The translations under genes were made by a program, and so were the position numbers. Positions 7,265 through 14,146 of a stretch of DNA of 27,018 bases are shown in pieces. The notes under the pieces are model-generated. The model saw only the letters and a program-made list of their open reading frames with translations. It was not told the DNA's origin and ran no database searches. Position 1 is the stretch's first letter; the number at the start of each line of letters is the position of its first letter. Origin of the DNA: Fimenecus sp045632525 (GTDB lineage: Bacteria > Bacillota > Clostridia > Oscillospirales > Acutalibacteraceae); assembly GCA_045632525.1 (NCBI GenBank), contig JAZQWV010000069.1, positions 1 through 27,018 on the forward strand, read 5' to 3'.

Positions 7265-7318
7265 TTGAACAAGCATATTATCTAATAATATTATATATCA
7301 ATTTGGTGGTGTTTTCAA
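7265..7318. promoter_or_regulatory. Bidirectional promoter with shared -10
   Basis: Minus strand: TTGAAA (7313-7318), 17 nt, TATAAT (7290-7295), driving the phosphoesterase-nagA operon. Plus strand: TTGAAC (7265-7270), 18 nt, TATTAT (7289-7294), driving the 7318 operon. The two -10 boxes occupy the same bases on opposite strands, and the minus -35 touches the 7318 start codon. Confidence 0.7.
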
Positions 7319-7530
7319 TGAGTAATGAAAATTTTAACAAAATCGTTGACGATATGAAAAATCAAAAAAACAGACAAGATGCGCAAGATTATCTAATGAA
7401 ACAGTTAAAACCTGACCAGAGTAAGAGATTACAGGAATTATTAAGTGATAAAAACGCTATGGAGCAAATGTTAAAAACACCTCAGGCGCAAGAATTGTTA
7501 AAGAAATTTACGGAGGGTAAGAATGGCTGA
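7318..7530 (+). CDS. Small acidic/basic helical protein, unknown (first of three)
   Basis: The true start is the ATG at 7318 behind GGTGGTG; the frame is open further upstream but that part overlaps the divergent operon. The 70-residue product is wholly helical in pattern, without signal or membrane segments: repeated heptad-like leucines in LKPDQSKRLQELLSDKNAMEQ and a TPQAQELLKKF close. I cannot name a family, though the pattern 'PDQ..LQ.LL.DK...+L.TPQAQ.LLKK' feels like a recurrent Clostridia motif. Its end overlaps the next gene by 8 bp, so the three genes are coupled. Confidence 0.75.
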   Translation: MSNENFNKIVDDMKNQKNRQDAQDYLMKQLKPDQSKRLQELLSDKNAMEQMLKTPQAQELLKKFTEGKNG

Positions 7531-7849
7531 TTTACAAGAACTTTTGTCATCAATAAGCGAAGAAGATATGGCAAAACTTAAAAATGTGGCAGAATCGTTG
7601 ATGGGCAACACAAAACCAAAAGAGCAACCTAAAAAAACAGTGCCATCATTACCTTTTGATGAAAATATGATAAGTAAATTGATGTCGGTGATGGGACAAA
7701 TGAATAAAGAAGACAGTCGAACAAGGCTAATTCTTGATTTGAAGCCGTTGCTTAACGAAGATAGGCGTAAAAAAGCAGATGACGCTATCAAATTTTTGCA
7801 ATTGATGGATACATTACCATTATTAAAGGGGATGTTTGGAAATGAGTAA
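7523..7849 (+). CDS. Small helical protein, unknown (second of three)
   Basis: This 108-residue protein overlaps the previous gene by 8 bp and uses a GGAGGGTAAG site inside it. It has two conserved-looking parts: an N-terminal helix pair (LLSSISEEDMAKLKNVAESL), then a Lys/Pro-rich linker (residues 29-42), and a C-terminal helical block DSRTRLILDLKPLLNEDRR with KKADDAIKFLQLMDTLPLL. No catalytic residues, signal or membrane helix. Function unknown; the organisation suggests the three products act together. Confidence 0.78.
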   Translation: MADLQELLSSISEEDMAKLKNVAESLMGNTKPKEQPKKTVPSLPFDENMISKLMSVMGQMNKEDSRTRLILDLKPLLNEDRRKKADDAIKFLQLMDTLPLLKGMFGNE

Positions 7850-8246
7850 TTATTCATATTCAGAAATACAGAGTATGCAAAAAAAAGCCCTTGAAAGAGT
7901 CAGGGAAATGCGAAAAAATTCTGAAAAATTGTTAGAAGAAACGGACTCGACACCATATATAAAACCAAAACATTTTTTTGAAGAGTCCAGTCAGCAGGTA
8001 AAACCTAAAATTACAAATATGCCACCCAATTTTCCTCAGAACACATCTTATCCTGATTTCAAAGAGTTTTTCAAAGAGCAAGAGCAAAAAGAACAAGCAA
8101 AAAGCATAAATATACCTGTTGAAAAAGCAAAAATTAATATTTTAGATGAACCTGACAAAGCCATAATCCTAGGGCTTATTATGCTTTTGAAAAGTGAAGG
8201 AGCAGATGAAATGTTGATAATGGCATTAATGTATATTTTATCTTAA
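7842..8246 (+). CDS. Unknown protein with hydrophobic C-terminal motif (third of three)
   Basis: The ATG at 7842 is chosen because AAAGGGGATG lies 7 nt upstream and it overlaps the previous stop by 8 bp; a TTG six bases earlier is less likely. The 134-residue product has a helical amino end, a disordered Pro/Gln/Lys-rich middle (about residues 40-95) and a compact hydrophobic end, DKAIILGLIMLLKSEGADE followed by MLIMALMYILS. The ending looks like a membrane-seeking or oligomerising helix pair around the GADE turn. I do not recognise the family. A spore- or envelope-associated role is only a guess from the Clostridia context. A terminator follows directly. Confidence 0.75.
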   Translation: MSNYSYSEIQSMQKKALERVREMRKNSEKLLEETDSTPYIKPKHFFEESSQQVKPKITNMPPNFPQNTSYPDFKEFFKEQEQKEQAKSINIPVEKAKINILDEPDKAIILGLIMLLKSEGADEMLIMALMYILS

Positions 8247-8275
8247 TAAAGGGGTAAAAATCCCTTTATTTTTTT
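8245..8275 (+). terminator. Terminator of the three-gene operon
   Basis: AATAAAGGG (8245-8253) pairs with CCCTTTATT (8262-8270) across an 8-nt loop and is followed by a further run of T (8269-8275). The stem begins within the stop codon of the last gene. Confidence 0.88.
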
Positions 8276-8287
8276 GCAAAATAATGG

Positions 8288-8316
8288 TTGATAATTTAAT
8301 ATGGATAATATATAAT
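8288..8316 (+). promoter_or_regulatory. Sigma-A promoter of the AGCS symporter
   Basis: TTGATA (8288-8293), a 17-nt spacer and TATAAT (8311-8316). The predicted transcript would begin near 8323, which argues against a TTG start at 8330. Confidence 0.85.
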
Positions 8317-8353
8317 TGGTCTTGATATTTTGTTAAAAAGAGTGGCAAAAGAT

Positions 8354-9772
8354 ATGGGGTTTTCTGAATTTTTAAAAACAATTGAAAATTTTGTTTGGGG
8401 CATTCCGCTTCTTGTGATAATTGTCGCAGGTGGTTTGTTGCTTACTGTTAGACTTCGTGGCATTCAAATTAGACGACTTAATCTAGCGCTTAAATGGATG
8501 TTCACTAAAGAAGAGGGCGCAACGGGTAATGTATCATCATTTGGCGCGTTGTGTACAGCTTTATCTGCAACAATCGGCACGGGTAATATCGTTGGTGTTG
8601 CAACTGCAATCTGCCTTGGTGGTCCGGGAGCATTGTTTTGGCTTTTCATTGCAGGTCTTTTAGGTCTTGCAACCAAATATGCCGAGGGCATGTTGGCTAT
8701 TAAATATCGTGAAACTGCACCCGATGGTCATACCTATGGTGGTCCGTTCTGCTACATTGAAAAGGGTATGGGCAAGAAATGGAAATGGCTTGCTAAAACT
8801 TTTGCAGTGTGTGGTGCTTGTGCTGCGATTTTAGGTATTGGCACATTTACTCAGGTTAACAGTATTTCAACTGCCGTTCTTGATTTTTGTTGTCCCGATA
8901 AAACAAAAATGTGGTCTTTGCCATTTGTGGGTGATGTTACTGCGACAAGCGTTGTAACGGTAATCATTGCGGTTGTTCTCACAGCATGTGTTGCAATGGT
9001 GCTTTTGGGTGGAATTCAGCGAATTGCCAATGTAGCTTCTTTTGTTGTTCCATTTATGGCAGTTACATATATAGTTTTCTCTTTTATTCTTGTGCTTGCA
9101 AATATCAGAGAAATGCCACAGGCACTTGCAACTGTTCTAAAAGGTGCGTTTGACCCAGCATCAGTGACAGGTGGTGCAATTGGTTCAATATTTATCGCAA
9201 TGCAACACGGTATTTCAAAGGGTGTTTTCTCAAATGAGGCAGGTCTTGGCTCTGCACCAATCGCAGCCGCTGCAGCAAGAGCAAAAGAACCTGTTCGTCA
9301 AGGCCTTGTAACAATGAATGGTGCATTTATTACTAATATTATTTGTCTTATGACAGGTCTTGTGCTTGTTACAACTGACGCATGGCAGACAGGATTAGAG
9401 GGATATTCAGTTACCCGTTATGCATTTACAAAAGGAATGCCATTCTTTAATGCTGATGTTGTTTCATTCGTTCTTTCAATGTCTTTGGTGTTCTTTGCAT
9501 TCACAACTATTATTGGTTGGGATTACTATGCGGAATCTTGCGTTGAATATCTTTCAAATGGTAATCAGAAAGCTGTAAAGATTTCAAAATACATCTATAT
9601 TGTAGCAGTTTTTGTAGGTGCATTTATGACAGTAAAAGATGTATGGACTATTGCAAATATTTTCAACGGTGTTATGGCTTTGCCGAATATGATAGCATTG
9701 TTCGCATTGTCAGGAATCGTTGTTAAAGATACAAAAGAATTCTTTGAACAAGGAAAACACAAACAAAAGTGA
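8354..9772 (+). CDS. Sodium:alanine/glycine symporter, AGCS family
   Basis: AGCS transporters bring alanine or glycine into the cell with Na+ (or H+). The 472-residue product has about eleven predicted membrane helices and the family signature around residues 73-105 (ATIGTGNIVGVATAICLGGP), then GLLGLATKYAEGMLAIKYRE, the GGPFCYIEKGMG loop and SKGVFSNEAGLGSAPIAAAA. The frame is open to a TTG at 8330, but the promoter places the transcript start near 8323; ATG 8354 gives the usual short N-terminus ahead of FVWGIPLL. The ribosome site is weak (AAGAGTGG, 8338-8345), and GTG 8342 remains possible. Single-gene unit with its own promoter and a terminator shared with the convergent gene. No riboswitch fits in the short leader. 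Confidence 0.93.
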   Translation: MGFSEFLKTIENFVWGIPLLVIIVAGGLLLTVRLRGIQIRRLNLALKWMFTKEEGATGNVSSFGALCTALSATIGTGNIVGVATAICLGGPGALFWLFIAGLLGLATKYAEGMLAIKYRETAPDGHTYGGPFCYIEKGMGKKWKWLAKTFAVCGACAAILGIGTFTQVNSISTAVLDFCCPDKTKMWSLPFVGDVTATSVVTVIIAVVLTACVAMVLLGGIQRIANVASFVVPFMAVTYIVFSFILVLANIREMPQALATVLKGAFDPASVTGGAIGSIFIAMQHGISKGVFSNEAGLGSAPIAAAAARAKEPVRQGLVTMNGAFITNIICLMTGLVLVTTDAWQTGLEGYSVTRYAFTKGMPFFNADVVSFVLSMSLVFFAFTTIIGWDYYAESCVEYLSNGNQKAVKISKYIYIVAVFVGAFMTVKDVWTIANIFNGVMALPNMIALFALSGIVVKDTKEFFEQGKHKQK

Positions 9773-9779
9773 TAAAATA

Positions 9780-9810
9780 AAGCGTGATAACCTAATCGGC
9801 TATCACGCTT
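9780..9810. terminator. Bidirectional terminator between symporter and maturase genes
   Basis: AAGCGTGATA (9780-9789) pairs perfectly with TATCACGCTT (9801-9810), an 11-nt loop between. TTATATTT follows on the plus strand and, for the minus strand, TTATTTTAT follows. Confidence 0.85.
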
Positions 9811-9820
9811 TTATATTTAA

Positions 9821-10915
9821 CTATTTCTTCTCATTTATAAATGCTCTGAATAAGGGCAAACAAGATGAGAAGAATTTTTTATAGCTTTCGCAGTAATCAC
9901 GGTCAGCTCTGGTGCGTTTGCAACCACCGCCACGACAAATAGGGTAATATTTACATTGCTTGCATTTCTCGGGCACATAAAGGCTTTCTTTTAAGAATTC
10001 AGTTGCTTTATCGCAATGAGCGAGAGTATCAAAATTTTCTTTTTCATCATTTACATTACCCAGATACCATTCGTCTGTGCAATAAAAGTCACAAGGATAA
10101 ACATTGCCATTGCCTTCTACAACGAATTGATGCATACAATGCCCACACATTCCACATTGTTCGGTCTTGTTGCCAAGAAAAAGATGCACAAGATTATCAA
10201 AATATCGAATGCTTGTGTATTGACCACGAACATAGTCTTTAACATAATAATTAAAGCCTTTGATGAGATAATTTGCATATTGCTCGTTAGTCATATAAAG
10301 TTCGCTTTCACTTTTGTCATCAAAGGGACGAAGACAGGGGATAAACTGTAAATATCTGAATCCTTTACTACGGAAAAATTTATAAATTTCTTTAATATTA
10401 TCGGCACAATGTCCTGTTAAAACTGTGAGAATATTGAAATCAACATTATACTTTTTCAGTTTTTCAGCAGTGTTTAAGATTCGATAAAAAGTATTTTCTC
10501 TTTTTTCGTCAACACGGAATTTATTATGCTCAAAACTACCATCAAGGCTTAATCCAACTAAAAATTTATTGTCACGGAAAAATTCGCACCACTCATCAGT
10601 TACCAAAGTACCATTTGTCTGTATGCTGAGATAAATTTGACTGCCTAACTTATTAGCAGACTTAACCTTTTGGACAAAATGTTTGAAATAGGGGAGTCCT
10701 GCAATTAAAGGCTCACCACCTTGAAAAGCAAAAGCAACACTTTCACCGTTGGCAAAATGTAAGGCTTTTTCTATTAAATTGTCAGCGGTTTCACTTGTCA
10801 TAATACCAAAAGAAGAAACTTCACGAAGTTCGGTGACATTGTGATAGAAACAGTATTCGCAACGCATATTGCAAAGACTTGATGCGGGTTTAATCATTAT
10901 TGAAAGTGGTGGCAT
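9821..10915 (-). CDS. Anaerobic sulfatase-maturating enzyme (radical SAM/SPASM)
   Basis: The enzyme oxidises the active-site Cys or Ser of a sulfatase to C-alpha-formylglycine without oxygen. The 364-residue product has the radical SAM cluster motif CNMRCEYC (Cys15, Cys19, Cys22), the GGEP SAM motif (FAFQGGEPL, near 66-70), SIQTNGTLV and GLSLDGS, and a SPASM domain with Cys254, Cys260, Cys275, Cys318, Cys321, Cys327, Cys332 and Cys342 for two auxiliary 4Fe-4S clusters. Asp276 in YPCDF matches the proposed catalytic base of the C. perfringens enzyme (from memory). It is encoded on the same strand just after a CSPAR sulfatase, its expected substrate. The start is fixed by an AGGGAGTG site, which lies in the loop and 3' arm of a hairpin (10921-10941). 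A promoter at 11127-11155 would give a leader of about 200 nt. Confidence 0.93.
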   Translation of the reverse strand: MPPLSIMIKPASSLCNMRCEYCFYHNVTELREVSSFGIMTSETADNLIEKALHFANGESVAFAFQGGEPLIAGLPYFKHFVQKVKSANKLGSQIYLSIQTNGTLVTDEWCEFFRDNKFLVGLSLDGSFEHNKFRVDEKRENTFYRILNTAEKLKKYNVDFNILTVLTGHCADNIKEIYKFFRSKGFRYLQFIPCLRPFDDKSESELYMTNEQYANYLIKGFNYYVKDYVRGQYTSIRYFDNLVHLFLGNKTEQCGMCGHCMHQFVVEGNGNVYPCDFYCTDEWYLGNVNDEKENFDTLAHCDKATEFLKESLYVPEKCKQCKYYPICRGGGCKRTRADRDYCESYKKFFSSCLPLFRAFINEKK

Positions 10916-10920
10916 AATTA

Positions 10921-11110
10921 TTTTTCACTCCCTGTGAAAAATGTCGATATAAATTCTTTGCAGAATTTTCGATATGTGACAAGTCACTCGATATGTGCTA
11001 ATGCACTCGATATGTTCACTTTGTGAACGAGAATTTGTATCATATCGAGCCGTTAGGCATATCGATTTTGCGAAGCAAAAATATCGAGCAAGTGTAAGCT
11101 TGCATATCGC
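10921..11110 (-). repeat. Hairpin ladder on TCGATAT spacers; probable maturase mRNA leader
   Basis: Seven exact and one near-exact copies of a 7-mer separate eight short hairpins. On the plus strand TCGATAT occurs at 10944, 10969, 10988 and 11007, then its reverse complement ATATCGA at 11042, 11059, 11081 and, with one change, at 11104. Between them are perfect hairpins with unrelated stems: AAATTCT/AGAATTT, GTGA/TCAC, GTGC/GCAC, GTTCAC/GTGAAC, GCC/GGC, TTTTGC/GCAAAA and GCAAG/CTTGC. The four 7-mers on one side can pair with the four on the other, nested, leaving a hairpin on each side at every step, that is, three successive four-way junctions. An eighth hairpin (10921-10941) holds the maturase ribosome site. 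The predicted start near 11120 makes the whole array transcribed leader. Function unknown; a DNA cruciform or mobile palindrome is also possible. Confidence 0.85.
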
Positions 11111-11126
11111 AAAACAATATATCTAA

Positions 11127-11155
11127 ATTATATAACAAAGCCCGTTGAAAATCAA
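11127..11155 (-). promoter_or_regulatory. Predicted promoter of the maturase gene
   Basis: On the minus strand TTGATT (11150-11155), 17 nt, TATAAT (11127-11132). The -35 lies inside the loop of the 27-bp repeat that terminates the sulfatase gene, so terminator and promoter are interleaved. Confidence 0.65.
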
Positions 11156-11201
11156 TATAACTCAACGCCCGTTGAAAATCAATATAACTCAACGGGCTTG
11201 T
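11139..11201 (-). terminator. Sulfatase terminator with a tandem 27-bp duplication
   Basis: Two identical 27-bp units (11141-11167 and 11168-11194) stand head to tail, each beginning CCCGTTGA and ending TCAACG. Either the inner arms or the outermost arms (AAGCCCGTTGA near 11139-11149 with TCAACGGGCTT at 11189-11199) can pair. On the minus strand the final arm is followed by TTTGTTAT, giving a weak U-tract just after the sulfatase stop. Confidence 0.75.
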
Positions 11202-11214
11202 TAGGTAAGTTTAA

Positions 11215-13272
11215 TTAAAGATTATTGTAATAATCGTAGTTGATACCACGACGATTCGCTTTGAAGTTATCCATAACTTCGTCCATTTTTTCGTTCATTT
11301 CTTTTGCGATTTCAGGATATGTGCTTGTTCTGTTATAGCTTTCGCTGATATCGTCGTTGAGAATGAAGAGCCAATTCTTTCTTGTCTTATCGAAGAACGC
11401 AGGGTTATCGTTCTGCATCTTACGGAAATACTTGAATGTCACAAATTCATTGTCAAGAAGAACAGGATATTTGTAATCTTTATATTCTTCACGATTGAGA
11501 ACATCAGTTGTAGAAACTGTGTATTGAATTGCTTTAAGCTTTTCGCGTTTCATGTGAAGAATTGGATGGTCTTCGTTATGAATTGCAGTATCTTTTGTAA
11601 GAACAGGCATCATTGAAACACCGTCAATTGTTCTGTCTGTTGGAAGATAATTTTTCTGACCATTATTACCTGTAATTCCACAAAGGTCAATAAGAGTTGG
11701 GAACATATCGGCAAGAACTGAACTCTGTTTTCTTGTTGAACCTGCTTCCCAAAGTCCACCATTATTGGTCCACTTAATCATGAATGGAACTTTTTGACCT
11801 GCTTCATAAGCTGTGTATTTACCGCCACGAAGTTCACCAGTTGAACCTTCAAGTGCAGGACCATTGTCACTTGTGAATACGATAATTGTATCGTCCATAA
11901 CGCCAAGTTCTTCAAGTGTATTAAAGAGCTCGCCAAGATAATAGTCAAACTCGGTAACGCAGTCAACATAAGTGCCCATACCTGTTGTGCCATCGAAATC
12001 ATCACCCGCAAAAACAGGACCATGTGGCCAAGGTGTTGCATAATATGCGAAGAATGGCTCGTCAGAATTTGTAACTTTATCTGTAATCCAATCGTTGATT
12101 TCTTCGTGAATCCATTCGCTGAGCTTGCTTTGGTCTTTTTTGCCTTCAACAAACATTTCGTCAACGCCGTGAACGATTTCATATTCACCGTTTTCTTCTT
12201 GCACATGGTAGAATGGTGTCATGTCATTAACATGGTGGCTACCATAGAAATAGTCAAAGCCCTGGTTTGTTGGAAGATATTCGCCATAGTCACCCAAGTG
12301 CCATTTACCAAATGCACCTGTGTTGTATCCTGCGTTTTGGAATACTTCGGCAATAGTGATTTCATCACCAAGCATACCGTCGCAGTTGTTACCCATTTCG
12401 ATAGAGTTGAAAATACGAGTTGATGCAAACGGTGAAAGAGTGTCAAATGTAGGATAAATAACATTATCTGCGTATCCACGGAATGGATAGCGGCCTGTCA
12501 TAAGGCTGAAACGAGCAGGTGAGCAAACAGAATAACTTGAATAGAAATTATCAAAGTTAACGCCATCTTCACCAATGCTGTCAATGTTTGGTGTTGCAAA
12601 GTCGCCACCGTTGATTGAAACATCAGCCCAACCTAAGTCGTCCATAAGAATAAAAAGAACATTAGGCTTGTTTTCTGTGTTCTTGTCGAGATTGTTAAGA
12701 TAGTCGTCATGACCTTCCCAAAGTCTGTCTACATTTGGAGTTGCACGAAGGTTCATTGTGATAACATAGAAAGATGAAGTTGCAGCAAGAATCAAGCTGA
12801 TAATGCTTGTTATTACAACATGAGCACCTTTTTTATCGAATTGCTTTTTACCAACAAAATAAAGAGCAAGAAGTGCAAGAACGCAAGGAAGAATAATTAA
12901 GATATTTCCACCTAATCTTACAAAGAAATCAAAATTATCATTACCTGCTGTTAATGTGTTTTCAAGTGTGCTCCAACCGGCTTTACCTGACATAAAAGCA
13001 CCGAAACCTGCATCGGCACCCCATATTGAGAAATAGAGAACAATTGCAAGACCATTGATTGCATATGTAATAAAATTCCAGATATAAAGCTTTTTGAAAA
13101 TGAAAATTCCCAACATCATAAGTGCTACGACAATGCACATAAATGCAACATTGACAACTGCAACAATGTTAAGTCGCAAAATAAGCAACGCAAGTGCTAA
13201 AACAATGCCAATTGCCATAACAATTATAGGGAAAACTTTTTTTGATTTGTCAAAGACAATTCCCTTTTTCAT
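11215..13272 (-). CDS. Membrane-anchored formylglycine-type sulfatase
   Basis: Type I sulfatases remove sulfate esters using a formylglycine made from Cys or Ser. This 685-residue protein has five predicted membrane helices in its first third (about 13-33, 36-58, 64-84, 122-140, 152-172), then an outward-facing catalytic domain from residue 202. Catalytic features are NVLFILMDDLGW (Asp211, Asp212), the maturation motif CSPAR (Cys250, Pro252, Arg254), GKWHLGDYG (Lys323, His325) and FTSDNGP (Asp469, Asn470). The ATG at 13272 follows AGGAGGAAGC; a 25-codon longer frame lacks a site. Five helices plus a sulfatase fold is the layout of lipoteichoic acid synthases, but those use Thr, whereas the Cys motif and the maturase gene downstream point to a true sulfatase. 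Substrate unknown; host mucin or glycosaminoglycan is a guess. Confidence 0.92.
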   Translation of the reverse strand: MKKGIVFDKSKKVFPIIVMAIGIVLALALLILRLNIVAVVNVAFMCIVVALMMLGIFIFKKLYIWNFITYAINGLAIVLYFSIWGADAGFGAFMSGKAGWSTLENTLTAGNDNFDFFVRLGGNILIILPCVLALLALYFVGKKQFDKKGAHVVITSIISLILAATSSFYVITMNLRATPNVDRLWEGHDDYLNNLDKNTENKPNVLFILMDDLGWADVSINGGDFATPNIDSIGEDGVNFDNFYSSYSVCSPARFSLMTGRYPFRGYADNVIYPTFDTLSPFASTRIFNSIEMGNNCDGMLGDEITIAEVFQNAGYNTGAFGKWHLGDYGEYLPTNQGFDYFYGSHHVNDMTPFYHVQEENGEYEIVHGVDEMFVEGKKDQSKLSEWIHEEINDWITDKVTNSDEPFFAYYATPWPHGPVFAGDDFDGTTGMGTYVDCVTEFDYYLGELFNTLEELGVMDDTIIVFTSDNGPALEGSTGELRGGKYTAYEAGQKVPFMIKWTNNGGLWEAGSTRKQSSVLADMFPTLIDLCGITGNNGQKNYLPTDRTIDGVSMMPVLTKDTAIHNEDHPILHMKREKLKAIQYTVSTTDVLNREEYKDYKYPVLLDNEFVTFKYFRKMQNDNPAFFDKTRKNWLFILNDDISESYNRTSTYPEIAKEMNEKMDEVMDNFKANRRGINYDYYNNL

Positions 13273-13306
13273 TTTGCTTCCTCCTTTTAGAAACATAATA
13301 CATATA

Positions 13307-13334
13307 TTATATAGTAATTTTTTGAAATCTTCAA
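13307..13334 (-). promoter_or_regulatory. Promoter of the sulfatase gene
   Basis: On the minus strand TTGAAG (13329-13334), 16 nt, TATAAT (13307-13312), about 35 bp ahead of the sulfatase ATG. Confidence 0.75.
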
Positions 13335-13354
13335 TATAACAATTCAATAAAAAA

Positions 13355-13380
13355 AGGCAGTCTTTTTTTACAGACTGCCT
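13355..13380 (-). terminator. Terminator after plsC
   Basis: AGGCAGTCT (13355-13363) pairs perfectly with AGACTGCCT (13372-13380); on the minus strand it is followed by TTTTTTTATT. It ends the vanY-like/plsC unit before the sulfatase promoter. Confidence 0.92.
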
Positions 13381-13386
13381 AATTTT

Positions 13387-14124
13387 TTACTCAGTATAAT
13401 TTTTAGCGAAGTTTAAAATCATTTCATAAACCTTTTCATTGAGCACATTAACATCACTTCTTGTCATGCCCTCAGTGTTTATAGGGTCAAGAATATTTAC
13501 TGAAATATTTGCACCTTTGCCAAGTTGGTGACCATTTCCTTCAAACAAACGGTGAACATTATGAAGATAAACAGGTACAATCGTAACACCAGTTTTTTTT
13601 GCGATTTTAAAAGCACCGTTTTTGAATGGCTCAGGTGTATTAGAAAAAGTCCTTCTTCCTTCAGGAAAAATTGCCATTGAAAATCCGTTATTAATATTTT
13701 CAGCGGTCTTATTGATTGCTTCAACAGATCGTCTCATATCAGTAGCATCAAGTGATACGCATTTGAAATGCCTGAAAAGTTGTTTGATAAACGGCATATT
13801 AGCCATTGTTTTTCTCACAACAAATCCAAAAGGGTAATCTCTTAATGCGTATAAAAGCACGGGAATATCAGCATAACTCTGATGATTTGGAACAAAAAGC
13901 ACAGGTCTGTCAGTTGGGATTTTTTCAAGTCCATTTACTTTTAAATTGCATTCTGCAACTTTAATGCAATATTCTGACCACCCTTGAACAGTTTTAGTAG
14001 CCAATGAAAATTCTTTTTGATTTTCGCCGCTTTTTTCATAAGCTTCCATTTGTTTAATAGCAGGGTGTACCTTTGTTAAGCCGTAGAAAATTACTTTAAT
14101 CCAAAATTTTGTAGTTTCTGTCAT
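13387..14124 (-). CDS. plsC: 1-acyl-sn-glycerol-3-phosphate acyltransferase
   Basis: PlsC acylates lysophosphatidic acid to phosphatidic acid at the membrane, the second acylation of phospholipid synthesis. The 245-residue product has the catalytic NHQSYAD box (His81, Asp86; NHx4D), the RKTMANMPFI acceptor block, and FPEGRRTFS (Glu155, Gly156) followed by FKNGAFKIAKKTGVTIVPV. The usual length is 200-250 residues. It begins 22 bp after the carboxypeptidase gene with a weak GAGTG site and probably shares that gene's promoter. Members of the family can also acylate other lysophospholipids, so exact substrate is inferred. Confidence 0.9.
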   Translation of the reverse strand: MTETTKFWIKVIFYGLTKVHPAIKQMEAYEKSGENQKEFSLATKTVQGWSEYCIKVAECNLKVNGLEKIPTDRPVLFVPNHQSYADIPVLLYALRDYPFGFVVRKTMANMPFIKQLFRHFKCVSLDATDMRRSVEAINKTAENINNGFSMAIFPEGRRTFSNTPEPFKNGAFKIAKKTGVTIVPVYLHNVHRLFEGNGHQLGKGANISVNILDPINTEGMTRSDVNVLNEKVYEMILNFAKNYTE

Positions 14125-14146
14125 AATTTCACTCGTTTTCTAAAAA

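Noticed and set aside
8330..8353. TTG start for the symporter
   Set aside because: The predicted transcript start is about 8323, which leaves no room for a ribosome site; ATG 8354 gives the usual amino end.
10944..11110. CRISPR array or tRNA cluster in the TCGATAT region
   Set aside because: Repeats are 7 nt, switch orientation halfway and the spacers are palindromes; no cas genes, no tRNA arms or CCA-like ends.
11215..13272. Lipoteichoic acid synthase
   Set aside because: The nucleophile region reads CSPAR, which is the formylglycine sulfatase motif, and a maturase gene is adjacent.
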